64,000 nucleotides of DNA from Lachnospiraceae bacterium (lineage in GTDB: Bacteria; Bacillota; Clostridia; Lachnospirales; Lachnospiraceae): the NCBI GenBank assembly GCA_018384375.1, contig JAHAYJ010000082.1, positions 17,636-81,635 of the forward strand. The letters are read 5' to 3'. Under the pieces are notes generated by a model. It saw only the letters and a list, made by a program, of their open reading frames with translations, was not told the DNA's origin and ran no database searches. The position numbers and the translations under genes were made by a program. Below, one piece after another: positions 45,363 through 55,546 of this stretch (the stretch's first letter is position 1; each line of letters opens with the position of its first letter).

Positions 45363-45761
45363 ATGAGCAGAAGAGAAATCAGGGAACAGATCTTTAAACT
45401 GCTGTTTCGCATAGAGTTTAATCAGAAAGAAGAGATGGCGCAGCAGGAGGCTTTCTTTTTTGCAGATGAGGAAAACGAAACTTCCGAAAAGGAAAGTGTC
45501 ATTATCAGTGAAAAGGTCAATAAGATTGTGGAAAAACTGGATGATATCGATCAGCTCTTAAATGAAAAGGCCAAGGGCTGGGAGACGGAACGGATGGGAA
45601 AGGTTGATCTGACGATCCTCCGCCTGGCCGTTTATGAGATCCTGTATGATGAAGATATCCCGACAGGGGTGGCAATTAATGAGGCGGTGGAGCTGGCTAA
45701 AAAATTTGGTCAGGATTCCTCACCTGCCTTTGTGAATGGAGTTTTGGCTAAATTTGCATAG
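45363..45761 (+). CDS. nusB: Transcription antitermination protein NusB
   Basis: 132 residues; [17 protein letters not shown] and the C-terminal [36 protein letters not shown] block (quoted in part: [18 protein letters not shown]) define the all-helical NusB fold, which binds boxA RNA with S10 in rRNA antitermination. Confidence 0.96.
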   Translation: MSRREIREQIFKLLFRIEFNQKEEMAQQEAFFFADEENETSEKESVIISEKVNKIVEKLDDIDQLLNEKAKGWETERMGKVDLTILRLAVYEILYDEDIPTGVAINEAVELAKKFGQDSSPAFVNGVLAKFA

Positions 45762-45772
45762 GCGGAGTAGAA

Positions 45773-46993
45773 ATGCAGAATGTATATACAGTCGGACAAG
45801 TAAATTCATATATTAAGAATATGTTCGCGCAGGATTTTTTGTTGCAGGAGCTTTCTGTGAAAGGAGAGGTCAGCAACTGCAAGTATCATTCCTCCGGACA
45901 TATTTATTTTACGTTAAAGGATGCAAAAGGAACGATTTCCTGCGTAATGTTTGCCGGAAACCGTTCCGGACTTAACTTTCGGATGGCGGAAGGCATGCAG
46001 GTTGTGGTGCACGGAACCATTGATGTCTACGAAAGAGACGGAAAATACCAGATGTATGCCAAAACGATCAAGCAGGATGGTGCCGGAGCTCTTTATGAAA
46101 GATTTGAGAGGCTTAAGGAGGAGCTGCTTGAACGGGGCATGTTTGCTTCTGAGTATAAGAAGCCGATTCCCAAATATATCAAAACGCTCGGTGTTGTGAC
46201 AGCTCCTACCGGAGCGGCAGTCAGGGATATCATTAATATAGCGTCCAGAAGAAATCCTTGTGTTCAGATTCTTCTCTATCCCGCAACAGTACAGGGGGAT
46301 GGAGCAGCAGAAAGTATTGTCCGGGGAATTAAGATGCTGGAACAGCAAAAGGTTGATGTGATCATCGTGGGACGTGGCGGTGGATCGATCGAGGACTTAT
46401 GGGCATTTAATGAGGAAGTGGTGGCACAGGCGGTCTTTGACTGCAGGATACCAATTATTTCAGCGGTGGGACACGAGACAGATACAACAATTATAGATTA
46501 TGTTTCTGATTTGCGTGCACCTACCCCTTCTGCAGCGGCAGAACTGGCAGTCTATGATGTTACAATCATTTATTCCCAATTGCAGGGATTGAGGGCATCA
46601 ATGCTCCGTCAGATGCAGAATCATTTGAAGCTTTGCCGGGCAGAAATAAAGACGTTGGAAGCCGGTTTGAAAATGAACAGTCCGATGGGAAAAATCCGGG
46701 AGAAACGAAGCTTTGCCTTAAGTGTGGAGGACCGCATTTCAAATGCTATGAAGGCCAGGATTGTAAGGGAAAGGCACAGGCTGGCAATCTATATAGAACA
46801 ATTAAGGGGGCTTTCTCCTCTGGATAAATTAAATCAGGGATATTCTTATGTTTCTGATCATGAAGGCAGAACAGTGACGGATGTGAGAAAGATATCAGAA
46901 GGGGAACGACTTCAAATTTACGTTAAAAATGGCAGAATTGATACGGAGGTTATCGGAAAATGCCTGATGAACAGAGAAACGGAGGAGGTCTGA
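45773..46993 (+). CDS. xseA: Exodeoxyribonuclease VII large subunit
   Basis: 406 residues: an N-terminal OB fold (LSVKGEVSNCKYHSSGHIYF) and a catalytic core with TAPTGAAVRDIINI, IIVGRGGGSIEDLWAFNEE and SAVGHETDTTIIDYVSDLRAPTPSAAAE (in part GHETDTTIIDYVSDLRAPTP). With XseB it digests single-stranded DNA processively from both ends. Confidence 0.97.
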   Translation: MQNVYTVGQVNSYIKNMFAQDFLLQELSVKGEVSNCKYHSSGHIYFTLKDAKGTISCVMFAGNRSGLNFRMAEGMQVVVHGTIDVYERDGKYQMYAKTIKQDGAGALYERFERLKEELLERGMFASEYKKPIPKYIKTLGVVTAPTGAAVRDIINIASRRNPCVQILLYPATVQGDGAAESIVRGIKMLEQQKVDVIIVGRGGGSIEDLWAFNEEVVAQAVFDCRIPIISAVGHETDTTIIDYVSDLRAPTPSAAAELAVYDVTIIYSQLQGLRASMLRQMQNHLKLCRAEIKTLEAGLKMNSPMGKIREKRSFALSVEDRISNAMKARIVRERHRLAIYIEQLRGLSPLDKLNQGYSYVSDHEGRTVTDVRKISEGERLQIYVKNGRIDTEVIGKCLMNRETEEV

Positions 46994-46995
46994 GC

Positions 46996-47211
46996 ATGCA
47001 GGAGGATAAAAATGAATTTGACCTGGAAAAGGCCTTTGACCAATTAGAGAAGGCTGTGGAGACATTGGAACAGGAGGATATTTCGCTTGAGGAATCCTTT
47101 CGGGTATATAAAAATGGGATGGAACTGTTAAAGCAGTGCAACCAGGCGATCGATCGGGTAGAAAAACAGGTTCTGGTGCTGAATGAAGATGGAGAATGTC
47201 ATGAATTTTGA
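46996..47211 (+). CDS. xseB: Exodeoxyribonuclease VII small subunit
   Basis: 71 residues of all-helical XseB: FDLEKAFDQLEKAVETLEQEDISLEES (part: AFDQLEKAVETLEQEDISLE) is the family core. ATG at 46996 is chosen because GGAGG lies ~9 nt upstream; an in-frame ATG at 46960 inside xseA is possible. Overlaps ispA by 11 nt. Confidence 0.95.
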   Translation: MQEDKNEFDLEKAFDQLEKAVETLEQEDISLEESFRVYKNGMELLKQCNQAIDRVEKQVLVLNEDGECHEF

Positions 47212-48100
47212 GGAGATACTTAAGAGTAAGACCGAGCGGGCAGAAGCGGTTTTGGCGCAATATCTGCCGAAGGAAACCGGATTTCAGAAAAAAGTCCTGG
47301 AGGCGATTAATTATAGTGTAATGGCGGGAGGAAAGCGACTCCGACCGATTTTGATGGAGGAGAGTTTCCTTCTTTTTCATGGGGAAGGGAAGCAGATTGA
47401 GCCCTTTATGGCAGCGCTGGAAATGATTCATAATTATTCTCTTGTGCATGACGATCTGCCTGCAATGGATAATGATGAGTACCGAAGAGGGCGTAAGACT
47501 ACCTGGAAGGTTTACGGAGACGGAATGGCAGTACTTGCCGGAGACGGTCTTCTGAATCTTGCATTTGAAACTGCAGCAGGTGCTTTTGCTTTTGCGCAGG
47601 ATGAGAAGACCTGCAGACAGATCGCAGGAGCACTTCAGATACTTGGGAAGAAATCAGGCATCTATGGAATGATTGGCGGTCAGACGGCAGACCTGGAAGC
47701 AGAATCGGGAGCTGAGCTCACGGAAGAACTTCTTTTGTATATTCATGAGAATAAGACTGCAGCGTTGATCCAGGCGGCTATGATGATCGGAGCGATTCTG
47801 GCAGGTGCAGATGATAAAGCGGTAGGGGCAATGGAAAGGGCAGCCTATAATATCGGAATCGCATTTCAGATTCAGGATGATATTCTGGATGTTACGAGCA
47901 CAACAGAGATACTCGGAAAGCCTGTTGGAAGTGATGAGAAGAACCACAAACTGACCTATGTGGCACTTCATGGACTTGAAAAATCCAGAGAGGATGTAAG
48001 GAGACTTTCAGAGGAAGCACTTGCAATCCTGCGGTCCTTTGAGACAAGAAATGAATTTTTAGAGGAATTGGTACAGTTCCTGATTACCAGGGAAAAGTAA
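47201..48100 (+). CDS. ispA: Farnesyl / geranylgeranyl diphosphate synthase
   Basis: Trans-isoprenyl diphosphate synthase of 299 residues: MAGGKRLRPILM, first Asp-rich motif LVHDDLPAMDND, second Asp-rich motif QIQDDILDVT. Extends IPP/DMAPP to C15 or longer precursors for undecaprenyl phosphate and others. The ATG at 47201 has GGAG 6 nt upstream. It lies next to dxs, which starts the precursor pathway. Confidence 0.94.
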   Translation: MNFEEILKSKTERAEAVLAQYLPKETGFQKKVLEAINYSVMAGGKRLRPILMEESFLLFHGEGKQIEPFMAALEMIHNYSLVHDDLPAMDNDEYRRGRKTTWKVYGDGMAVLAGDGLLNLAFETAAGAFAFAQDEKTCRQIAGALQILGKKSGIYGMIGGQTADLEAESGAELTEELLLYIHENKTAALIQAAMMIGAILAGADDKAVGAMERAAYNIGIAFQIQDDILDVTSTTEILGKPVGSDEKNHKLTYVALHGLEKSREDVRRLSEEALAILRSFETRNEFLEELVQFLITREK

Positions 48101-48140
48101 TCAGTTTATGGGGGCGGACAGAAGAAAAGAAGGTGAAAAT

Positions 48141-50006
48141 ATGCTGCTTGATAAGATAAAGAGCGCAGGAGATATCAAAAAAATTAATCCCGCAGACTAC
48201 CCGGAACTTGCTCAGGAAATCCGAACCTTTCTGATTGAAAAGATTTCAAAAACAGGTGGACATCTGGGCTCCAATCTGGGAGCGGTGGAGCTTACCATGG
48301 CACTTCATTTGTTCTTAGATCTTCCCGAGGATAAACTGATTTGGGATGTGGGACATCAATCCTACACGCACAAGCTTCTGACAGGGAGAAGAGAAGGGTT
48401 TGAGAACTTACGTAAATATGGTGGAATGAGCGGATTCCCAAAGCGGAAGGAAAGCGATTGCGACTGCTTTGATACCGGTCATAGTTCTACTTCCATCTCT
48501 GCAGGCCTGGGACTGGTAAAGGCGAGAGATATTCAAGGGGAAAATCACACCATTGTTTCGGTGATCGGTGATGGTGCACTGACAGGTGGTATGGTATATG
48601 AAGCCTTGAACAATGCCGGTAAACTGGAAACCAATTTTATTATTGTTCTGAATGACAACAACATGTCTATTTCCGAGAATGTTGGCGGCATGTCTAAATA
48701 TCTGAACAATGTCAGAACGGCAAATGCCTATCTGGATATCAAGGAGGGTGTCTATAATACTTTAAAGGATATTCCCAAAGGTGCAAAGGTAGTTGAGGGA
48801 ATTCGTAAAGCGAAAAGCAGCTTTAAGCAGCTGGTTGTACCGGGGATGTTTTTTGAGGATATGGGAATCACCTATCTTGGACCGGTAGATGGTCATAATA
48901 TTCCGGCCATGCTGAGAGTGTTTCAGGAGGCAAAAAGGACCAGAAATGCGGTGCTGGTTCATGTGATTACCCAGAAAGGAAAGGGCTTTACTCCGGCAGA
49001 GCGTCATCCTGCACGGTTTCATGGCGCGGAGCCCTTTGATATCGAGACGGGACTTCCCACAAAACCAAGGACAAGTGCAAACTATACAGATATTTTTTCA
49101 ACCGTCATGACGAAGCTTGGGGCAAGAGACGAGAAGGTAGTGGCGATCACAGCTGCTATGCCGGATGGAACCGGGCTTAAGCGGTTTCGGAATATTTTTC
49201 CGGAACGCTTCTTTGATGTAGGAATTGCAGAGGAGCATGCGGTAACCTTTGCGGCGGGGCTTGCGGCAGGCGGTTTGAAGCCGGTGGTTGCAATCTATTC
49301 CTCCTTCCTGCAGAGAGCTTACGATCAGATCCTGCATGATGTATGTATTCAGAATTTGCCGGTGGTATTTGCGATTGACAGGGCAGGACTTGTGGGAAGC
49401 GATGGAGAGACCCATCAGGGTATTTTTGATTTGTCCTATCTTTCCTCCATACCGGGAATGCATATTATGGCACCCAAGAACAAATGGGAGCTTTCTGATA
49501 TGATGAAATTTGCGGTTTCCCTGGGAGCACCGATCGCGGTTCGTTATCCGCGGGGAGAGGCATATGCCGGTCTGAAGGAGTACCGCGCGCCCATAGAAAT
49601 GGGGAGAGCAGAGCCGATTTATGTGGAGAGCGAGATTTGCCTGATGGCTGTAGGAAGCATGGTAAAGACGGCTGAGAAAGTGTGGGAGCAGTTGAAAGCT
49701 GCCGGATACCGCTGCAGTCTGATCAATGCGAGATTTGTAAAGCCGATTGATGAAAATGCGGTGGAATGGGCGGCAAAAAATCATCAAGTTATAGTGTCCA
49801 TGGAGGAAAATGTTGCCAGCGGTGGATACGGAGAAAAGGTAAGACAAAAGCTGGATGAGCTTCATACAGGCGTAAGACTGATTCAGATTGCGATACCGGA
49901 TGAGTATGTTGAACATGGCAATGTGGATTTGCTGAAAAAGGAAATCGGTATTGATGCTGAGACTATCGTGGAAAAGATTAAAAAGGAAATGGAAGCATTA
50001 GGATGA
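48141..50006 (+). CDS. dxs: 1-deoxy-D-xylulose-5-phosphate synthase
   Basis: Thiamine-diphosphate enzyme that makes DXP from pyruvate and glyceraldehyde 3-phosphate, the entry step of the MEP isoprenoid pathway. 621 residues: GGHLGSNLGAVELTMALH, TPP-binding VIGDGALTGGMVYEALNNAG, FFEDMGITYLGPVDGHN and HDVCIQNLPVVFAIDRAGLVG (each shortened to a core). The ATG at 48141 follows AAGGTG. Confidence 0.97.
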   Translation: MLLDKIKSAGDIKKINPADYPELAQEIRTFLIEKISKTGGHLGSNLGAVELTMALHLFLDLPEDKLIWDVGHQSYTHKLLTGRREGFENLRKYGGMSGFPKRKESDCDCFDTGHSSTSISAGLGLVKARDIQGENHTIVSVIGDGALTGGMVYEALNNAGKLETNFIIVLNDNNMSISENVGGMSKYLNNVRTANAYLDIKEGVYNTLKDIPKGAKVVEGIRKAKSSFKQLVVPGMFFEDMGITYLGPVDGHNIPAMLRVFQEAKRTRNAVLVHVITQKGKGFTPAERHPARFHGAEPFDIETGLPTKPRTSANYTDIFSTVMTKLGARDEKVVAITAAMPDGTGLKRFRNIFPERFFDVGIAEEHAVTFAAGLAAGGLKPVVAIYSSFLQRAYDQILHDVCIQNLPVVFAIDRAGLVGSDGETHQGIFDLSYLSSIPGMHIMAPKNKWELSDMMKFAVSLGAPIAVRYPRGEAYAGLKEYRAPIEMGRAEPIYVESEICLMAVGSMVKTAEKVWEQLKAAGYRCSLINARFVKPIDENAVEWAAKNHQVIVSMEENVASGGYGEKVRQKLDELHTGVRLIQIAIPDEYVEHGNVDLLKKEIGIDAETIVEKIKKEMEALG

Positions 50007-50896
50007 AGGAACGGTTGGATGTCCTGCTGGTGAAGGATGGCCATGCAGCTTCACGTGAGAAAGCGAAAGCAATCATTATGTCCGGCAATGTGTTTGTAGA
50101 CGGACAGAGGGAAGACAAGGCCGGTGCAGTTTTCGACCCTGATAAGGTTCATATCGAGGTTAAGGGCAATACCTTAAAATATGTCAGCAGAGGCGGATTA
50201 AAGCTTGAGAAAGCAATGGCGCATTTTGCAATTGAATTGAAGGGGAAGATCTGTATGGATATCGGTGCCTCCACAGGCGGCTTTACGGATTGCATGCTTC
50301 AGAATGGTGCGAAAAAGGTTTATTCCGTGGATGTTGGACATGGACAGCTGGATTGGAAATTGCGAAATGATGATAGAGTAGTTTGCATGGAAAAGACAAA
50401 TTTCCGCTTTATGGTACCGGGAGATATTGCGGACAAGCCGGATTTCGCTTCGGTGGATGTTTCCTTTATTTCCCTGACAAAGATATTACTCCCTGCACGG
50501 GCTCTTCTGAAGCCGGAGGGAGAGATGGTATGCCTGATTAAACCTCAGTTTGAAGCAGGGCGTGAAAAGGTGGGGAAAAAGGGTGTAGTTCGGGAACCTC
50601 AGATTCATGAGGAGGTAATTAAGAAAATCATCGACTATGCAGATTTTATTGGTTTTGATATTCTTCACCTTGATTATTCACCCATTAAGGGACCGGAGGG
50701 GAATATTGAATACCTGGTTCATATCAGAAAAAACGAAGACAGGCTGCAGAATACAGCAGAAATTACGGAAGCGTTGGCGGAAGCTGAACTGAAAAGAATT
50801 ATGGAAGAAGGAAATGGATATTCAGCCCGAAAAACATGCGCAGAGCTGATCGCCGGCACTGTGTCAGCTGCGCATCAAAGCCTGGATGGGGAATGA
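50003..50896 (+). CDS. tlyA: TlyA-family rRNA 2'-O-methyltransferase
   Basis: 297 residues: an N-terminal S4 RNA-binding domain (KERLDVLLVKDGHAASREKAK) and a Rossmann methyltransferase (CMDIGASTGGFTDCMLQNGA, SVDVGHGQLDWKLR, DVSFISLTKILLP), like the enzymes modifying 16S/23S rRNA; also annotated as hemolysin A. ATGA overlap with dxs. Located before nadK/argR as in many Clostridia. Confidence 0.94.
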   Translation: MKERLDVLLVKDGHAASREKAKAIIMSGNVFVDGQREDKAGAVFDPDKVHIEVKGNTLKYVSRGGLKLEKAMAHFAIELKGKICMDIGASTGGFTDCMLQNGAKKVYSVDVGHGQLDWKLRNDDRVVCMEKTNFRFMVPGDIADKPDFASVDVSFISLTKILLPARALLKPEGEMVCLIKPQFEAGREKVGKKGVVREPQIHEEVIKKIIDYADFIGFDILHLDYSPIKGPEGNIEYLVHIRKNEDRLQNTAEITEALAEAELKRIMEEGNGYSARKTCAELIAGTVSAAHQSLDGE

Positions 50897-50910
50897 AACG
50901 GGGGAAAGCG

Positions 50911-51765
50911 ATGAAGCATTTTTTTGTAATAACTAACCCGTCAAAGGATGTGGAATTAAGGACAGCCTGTTTTGTCAGGGATTATCTGATAAAAAGAGGG
51001 AAAACCTGCGTAGTGGATGCCGGAATGGAGAACCGAACCGGGGAATGCTATACGGATATCTCACGCGTGGGAGCTGAGACAGATTGTGTGATCGTGTTAG
51101 GGGGAGACGGGACCCTGCTCCATGCGGCGGCGGATCTGGGGGAACGGGACATTCCGTTCCTTGGAATCAATCTCGGTACGCTGGGTTTTTTGGCGGAGGT
51201 GAATGTTTCTGATATTGAGGAGGCATTGGATAAGCTGATTCGAGGGGAATTCTGGATTGAAAAGCGCATGATGCTCCTTGGCAAGAGCTACGAAGGAAAA
51301 CGAAAAAAGGACGAGTCCAGGGCGCTGAATGATATTGTAATTACCAGAAAAGGCTCTTTGCAGATCATTTACTTTAACATATATGTAAATGGACAACTTT
51401 TACACAGGTATCATGCAGATGGAATTATTGTGGCTACTCCTACCGGATCTACAGGATATAATCTGTCAGCCGGAGGACCTGTGGTAGAACCAAAGGCAAA
51501 TCTGATCCTGATTTCCCCAATTTGTCCTCATTCTATGCAGAACAGAAGTATTGTTTTATCACCGGATGACATGGTGACGATTGAAGTTGAAAAGAGTGGG
51601 GATGGTAGTGAACAGGAAGTGGAGGCAATTTTTGACGGAAGTCATAAGGTGATTCTGCGAACAGGGGATAAAATAGTAATCAGGAAATCCAGAAAAACGA
51701 CAGGGATCGTAAAGCTGAGTCAGATGAGTTTCCTGGAGGTTCTCCACCGTAAGATGAGCGATTAA
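50911..51765 (+). CDS. nadK: NAD kinase
   Basis: Phosphorylates NAD to NADP. 284 residues: VIVLGGDGTLLHAAADLG (GGDG motif), FLGINLGTLGFLAEV, and the dimer-core TPTGSTGYNLSAGGPVVEP. The ATG at 50911 has GGGGGAAAG upstream; an ATG at 50893 in the same frame is an alternative. Starts 14 nt after tlyA. Confidence 0.96.
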   Translation: MKHFFVITNPSKDVELRTACFVRDYLIKRGKTCVVDAGMENRTGECYTDISRVGAETDCVIVLGGDGTLLHAAADLGERDIPFLGINLGTLGFLAEVNVSDIEEALDKLIRGEFWIEKRMMLLGKSYEGKRKKDESRALNDIVITRKGSLQIIYFNIYVNGQLLHRYHADGIIVATPTGSTGYNLSAGGPVVEPKANLILISPICPHSMQNRSIVLSPDDMVTIEVEKSGDGSEQEVEAIFDGSHKVILRTGDKIVIRKSRKTTGIVKLSQMSFLEVLHRKMSD

Positions 51766-51802
51766 AACTGAAAATAGTTTAATCGAAAGAATGAGAGGAA
51801 CT

Positions 51803-52255
51803 ATGAAAAAGAGCAGACATCAAAAAATTAAAGAGCTGATAGAGCAGTATGAAATTGAAACCCAGGAGGAGCTTGCTGACAAATTGCGTGAGGCGGGATA
51901 TGCGGTGACGCAGGCTACTGTATCAAGGGACATTCGGGAACTGAAGCTTTCTAAGGTACCTATGGGAGACGGGAAACAGAAATATACCATTTTGATCCAC
52001 AGTGATCACTACCTGAGTGATAAATATATCCGTGTTCTAAAGGATGGCTTCGTTTCTATGGATATGGCTCAGAATATTCTGGTTGTCAAAACCGTTTCCG
52101 GGATGGCAATGGCAGTTGCGGCAGCACTGGATGCCATGAAACTGAAGGAAATTGTGGGCTCCATTGCTGGGGATGATACGATTATGATGGCTGTTCGTAC
52201 GGTAGAAGATACACAGATTGTAATGGAAAAAATCCGTAATGTTTTGGAAGAATAA
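51803..52255 (+). CDS. argR: Arginine repressor ArgR/AhrC
   Basis: 150 residues: winged-helix DNA-binding half (KSRHQKIKELIEQYEIETQ, then AVTQATVSRDIRELKLSK) and a C-terminal hexamerization/arginine-binding half (GSIAGDDTIMMAVRT). Controls arginine biosynthesis and catabolism genes; in Bacillus the same argR-recN-spoIVB order occurs. GAGAGGA before the ATG at 51803; an ATG at 51791 is also in frame. Confidence 0.96.
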   Translation: MKKSRHQKIKELIEQYEIETQEELADKLREAGYAVTQATVSRDIRELKLSKVPMGDGKQKYTILIHSDHYLSDKYIRVLKDGFVSMDMAQNILVVKTVSGMAMAVAAALDAMKLKEIVGSIAGDDTIMMAVRTVEDTQIVMEKIRNVLEE

Positions 52256-52299
52256 CCGACCGACCATGCGCTTGAGAGAAGGGCGTAAGGAGGAAATGT

Positions 52300-53985
52300 A
52301 TGCTTGAAAATTTACACGTGAAGAATCTGGCACTGATTGAAGAACAGGAGATTCCTTTCTCAAAAGGAATGAATATTCTGACCGGAGAAACCGGTGCCGG
52401 AAAATCAATTGTGATTGGGTCCATCAATCTTGCACTTGGTGCTAAGGCAGATAAGGATTATATCCGGGCCGGCGCCGATTATGCACTGGTGGAGCTGGTG
52501 TTTTCCTTGAATGAACAGCAGTGTGACCAGCTTCGGGAAATGGAACTGCCTGTTGAGGAGGATCATCTGCTGCTTCTGCAAAGAAAGATTATGCCCGGAA
52601 AGAGTATCTGTCGGGCCAATGGAGAAAGCATCAGTGCTTCCCAACTGAAAAAGCTTTCAGGTTGCCTGCTTGATATGTATGGTCAACATGAGCATCAGTC
52701 TCTTTTAAAGCCGACGGCGTATAAGAAGATGCTGGATGATTATGTAGGTGAAGAAGCGGAGCTGCTGAAACAAAAGCTGAAGGCGGAGCTTGCTGAGTAC
52801 AGGAAAAGCCTGGAAGAATTGGAAGCACAAAGCTCTGATGAGGAGAGCAGAAACAGACAAGCCCGGCTTCTGGAATTTGAAATTAATGAAATAGAAGCTG
52901 CAGGTCTGAATGCTTCCGAAGACGAACAGGTGGAGAAGAAGTATCACAGACTTGTAAATGCCAAAAAGACTAAGGAAATTATATATGCGGTACACAGTCT
53001 GACCGGATATGAGGAGGAAGGAAGCGCAGGGACTGCTGTAGGATATGCACTGCGGGAACTGAAGACACTAGGCGGTGAGGATGAAGAAGCAGTATCATTG
53101 ATGGAACAGCTTGCGGATATTGACAGTCTGCTCAATGATTTTAACCGTTCCATGGCACAATTCAGGGACAGTCTTGATTTTGATGAAGAGGAATTTGCAG
53201 CTTTGGAGGAGCGCCTGAATGTTTTAAATCATCTGAAAAACAAATATGGAAATTCTGTTGAAGAGATTTTAAAAACACAGGAACAGAAACAAAAGGAACT
53301 GGATAAACTGAACAATTTTGAGGAATATATGTGTAAGCTCAGGCAGCGTATGGAGGAACAGAAGAAATCTCTGTCGGAGCTTTGCAGACAGCTTTCCGAG
53401 CTAAGGTGTAAGGCATCACAGCCGCTAGCAAATAAGCTGAAGGAAGCAATGATTGACTTGAATTTTTTAAACGTAGATTTTTCCATCTCTGTTACTCCTA
53501 TGGAGGAAGAATTTCACGCAGATGGTTATGATCAGGTGGAATTTTTGATCTCCACAAATCCGGGAGAGATGCTTCGTCCCCTATGGCAGATTGCCAGTGG
53601 TGGTGAACTGTCCCGTATCATGCTTGCATTCAAAACTGTTTTTGCAGACAGAGATGAGACGGACACATTGGTATTTGACGAGATTGATGCAGGAATCAGC
53701 GGAAAGACGGCATGGAAGGTGGCAGAAAAGCTTGGAAGGCTTTCAAAAAACCATCAGATCATCTGCATCACACATCTGCCACAGATCGCCTCTATGGAGG
53801 ATGTACATTTTCTGATTGAAAAAAATGTGAAAGGGGAAAGGACGACCACGGATATCCGCCTTCTTGATGAAGAGGAAAGCCAGGGTGAACTGGCAAGACT
53901 CTTAGGAAGCGGAGAAATGACCAGAGCAGTTTTGGAAAATGCAAAAGAAATGAAGGAAAATGCACGTAAAGTAAAACAGCTGTAA
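52300..53985 (+). CDS. recN: DNA repair protein RecN
   Basis: SMC-like ATPase in double-strand-break repair. 561 residues: N-terminal Walker A ILTGETGAGKSIVIGSINL, coiled-coil arms in the middle, ABC signature WQIASGGELSRIMLAFK, and Walker B TLVFDEIDAGISG. AGGAGG precedes the ATG. Confidence 0.97.
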   Translation: MLENLHVKNLALIEEQEIPFSKGMNILTGETGAGKSIVIGSINLALGAKADKDYIRAGADYALVELVFSLNEQQCDQLREMELPVEEDHLLLLQRKIMPGKSICRANGESISASQLKKLSGCLLDMYGQHEHQSLLKPTAYKKMLDDYVGEEAELLKQKLKAELAEYRKSLEELEAQSSDEESRNRQARLLEFEINEIEAAGLNASEDEQVEKKYHRLVNAKKTKEIIYAVHSLTGYEEEGSAGTAVGYALRELKTLGGEDEEAVSLMEQLADIDSLLNDFNRSMAQFRDSLDFDEEEFAALEERLNVLNHLKNKYGNSVEEILKTQEQKQKELDKLNNFEEYMCKLRQRMEEQKKSLSELCRQLSELRCKASQPLANKLKEAMIDLNFLNVDFSISVTPMEEEFHADGYDQVEFLISTNPGEMLRPLWQIASGGELSRIMLAFKTVFADRDETDTLVFDEIDAGISGKTAWKVAEKLGRLSKNHQIICITHLPQIASMEDVHFLIEKNVKGERTTTDIRLLDEEESQGELARLLGSGEMTRAVLENAKEMKENARKVKQL

Positions 53986-54057
53986 AATTTGCTAACAACA
54001 TTTGGAAACAAAAAGTTGCATTTCAAAAAGTAAAAATAAAAGTTTTTCACATACTAA

Positions 54058-54087
54058 ACAAGACATGCCAAAGCATGTCTTGTTTTG
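54058..54087 (+). terminator. Intrinsic terminator between recN and spoIVB
   Basis: Perfect 11-bp stem ACAAGACATGC-CAAA-GCATGTCTTGT followed by TTTTG. It separates the housekeeping transcript from sporulation-specific spoIVB. Confidence 0.9.
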
Positions 54088-54104
54088 CTCTCTATGGGCA
54101 ATAA

Positions 54105-55439
54105 ATGTACAATAAAGGATGTGAAGACTTGGAACATTTGACGAAACCTCACAGTGACGGGTATTTTATATATAAAAGAATCTTATATTTTCTGCTGGCA
54201 TTTGGAATCCTTGCAGTGATGGCATCGCTTTACTATTCGATATGGTGCAGTGTCCCATCTACGATTATGGTTAAGGCAGGAGTAGAACAGAAACTGGATT
54301 TTAAGGTTCCGGCATCCGGAGTCCTTTATCGGGAAGCGGTGGAGGCAAGCGGAAATTCAGGCAAAAGTCTGCCTAAAGAACAAAGTGTTTATGTTGATTT
54401 CAGTAAGCCGGTAACGGTGATGGCAAACCAGGTAGATCGGTATAAACTTCAACTAAAGCTTTTTGGAGTCATACCGCTTAAGGATGTTGATGTTGAGGTT
54501 ATTCAGGACATCAGGCTGAAACCGGCAGGAATACCAATCGGGATCTATGTCAAGACAAAGGGGGTTCTTGTAGTTGGAATCGGGGAATTTGAAGGCGAAA
54601 ATGGGCAAAAATACAGCCCGGCCAGATATATATTCAAGACAGGGGATTATATCCTTGAGATCAATGATCAGGAAATCAATACGAAGAAGGAACTGATCAA
54701 TATCATTAATCATAGTGACGGTCAGGAAATGGTATTTAAGGTGCAAAGAAAGGATGCGGTGATAGAAGTAAAGGCAAAACCGGAGCAGAATAAAAACGGA
54801 GAATACAAAATGGGAATCTGGGTTCGGGATAATGCGCAGGGCGTCGGTACCATGACCTATATTGATGAGAATGGCAGTTTCGGTGCTTTGGGACACGGGA
54901 TCAATGATATTGACACCAGTACCCTCATGAGCCTTTCTAAAGGAACTCTTTATCACACGGAAATTATTGGGATCACAAGAGGAGGTGTTGGCGCGCCGGG
55001 GGAACTGACCGGGTTTATCGAATATGATGATGAAAATATTATGGGAGATATTACAGCCAATACGACACGGGGAATCTTTGGAGTCTGCACGGAGGAGACG
55101 GCCTTAAGTGCAACAGGTGATTATCTTCCTTTAGGATTAAAACAGGAAATTGAGATCGGACCGGCCGAGATCCTATGTTCTCTTGGGGAGGAAACAAAAA
55201 CATATGATGTGGAAATTGTAGAGATTCATCTGGAAAATAATAATGTCAACCGGGGGATCGTTCTTGAAATTACAGATCCCGAGCTCCTGGCGGTGACGGG
55301 AGGAATCGTTCAGGGAATGAGCGGCAGTCCGATTTTGCAGAATGGAAAGCTGGTGGGTGCCGTGACCCATGTGCTGGTCAATGACCCAACGAAGGGATAT
55401 GGGGTTTTTATTGAGAATATGTTAGAGGCAGCGGAATGA
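54105..55439 (+). CDS. spoIVB: SpoIVB serine peptidase (S55)
   Basis: Forespore-made protease that triggers pro-sigma-K processing. 444 residues: N-terminal membrane helix, a PDZ-like domain, and the S55 catalytic part with His in GSFGALGHGIND, Asp-containing NTTRGIFG region, and Ser in VQGMSGSPILQ. The start is uncertain: ATG at 54105 lacks a ribosome site, and a TTG at 54129 follows AAAGGATG at a long spacing. It lies after recN as in other spore formers; spo0A does not follow it here. Confidence 0.95.
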   Translation: MYNKGCEDLEHLTKPHSDGYFIYKRILYFLLAFGILAVMASLYYSIWCSVPSTIMVKAGVEQKLDFKVPASGVLYREAVEASGNSGKSLPKEQSVYVDFSKPVTVMANQVDRYKLQLKLFGVIPLKDVDVEVIQDIRLKPAGIPIGIYVKTKGVLVVGIGEFEGENGQKYSPARYIFKTGDYILEINDQEINTKKELINIINHSDGQEMVFKVQRKDAVIEVKAKPEQNKNGEYKMGIWVRDNAQGVGTMTYIDENGSFGALGHGINDIDTSTLMSLSKGTLYHTEIIGITRGGVGAPGELTGFIEYDDENIMGDITANTTRGIFGVCTEETALSATGDYLPLGLKQEIEIGPAEILCSLGEETKTYDVEIVEIHLENNNVNRGIVLEITDPELLAVTGGIVQGMSGSPILQNGKLVGAVTHVLVNDPTKGYGVFIENMLEAAE

Positions 55440-55444
55440 TCCTT

Positions 55445-55488
55445 AGCAGGTAATGCAATGAGTATTTCATTGTAATACCTGCTTTTTA
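55445..55488 (+). terminator. Intrinsic terminator after spoIVB
   Basis: AGCAGGTA...TACCTGCT with further pairing inside (CAATGA/TCATTG), then TTTTTATATT. Begins 6 nt after the spoIVB stop. Confidence 0.88.
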
Positions 55489-55546
55489 TATTCAAAAGAA
55501 AAGGTTTTTCGTCTAAAACGGTGGTTAGAGGAAAAACAGTGTCAGA

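Noticed and set aside
54000..54060. Sigma-G/F-type promoter for spoIVB (CATACTA at 54049)
   Set aside because: A -10-like CATACTA is present, but no -35 lies at a proper distance, and a transcript from it would meet the terminator at 54058 at once.
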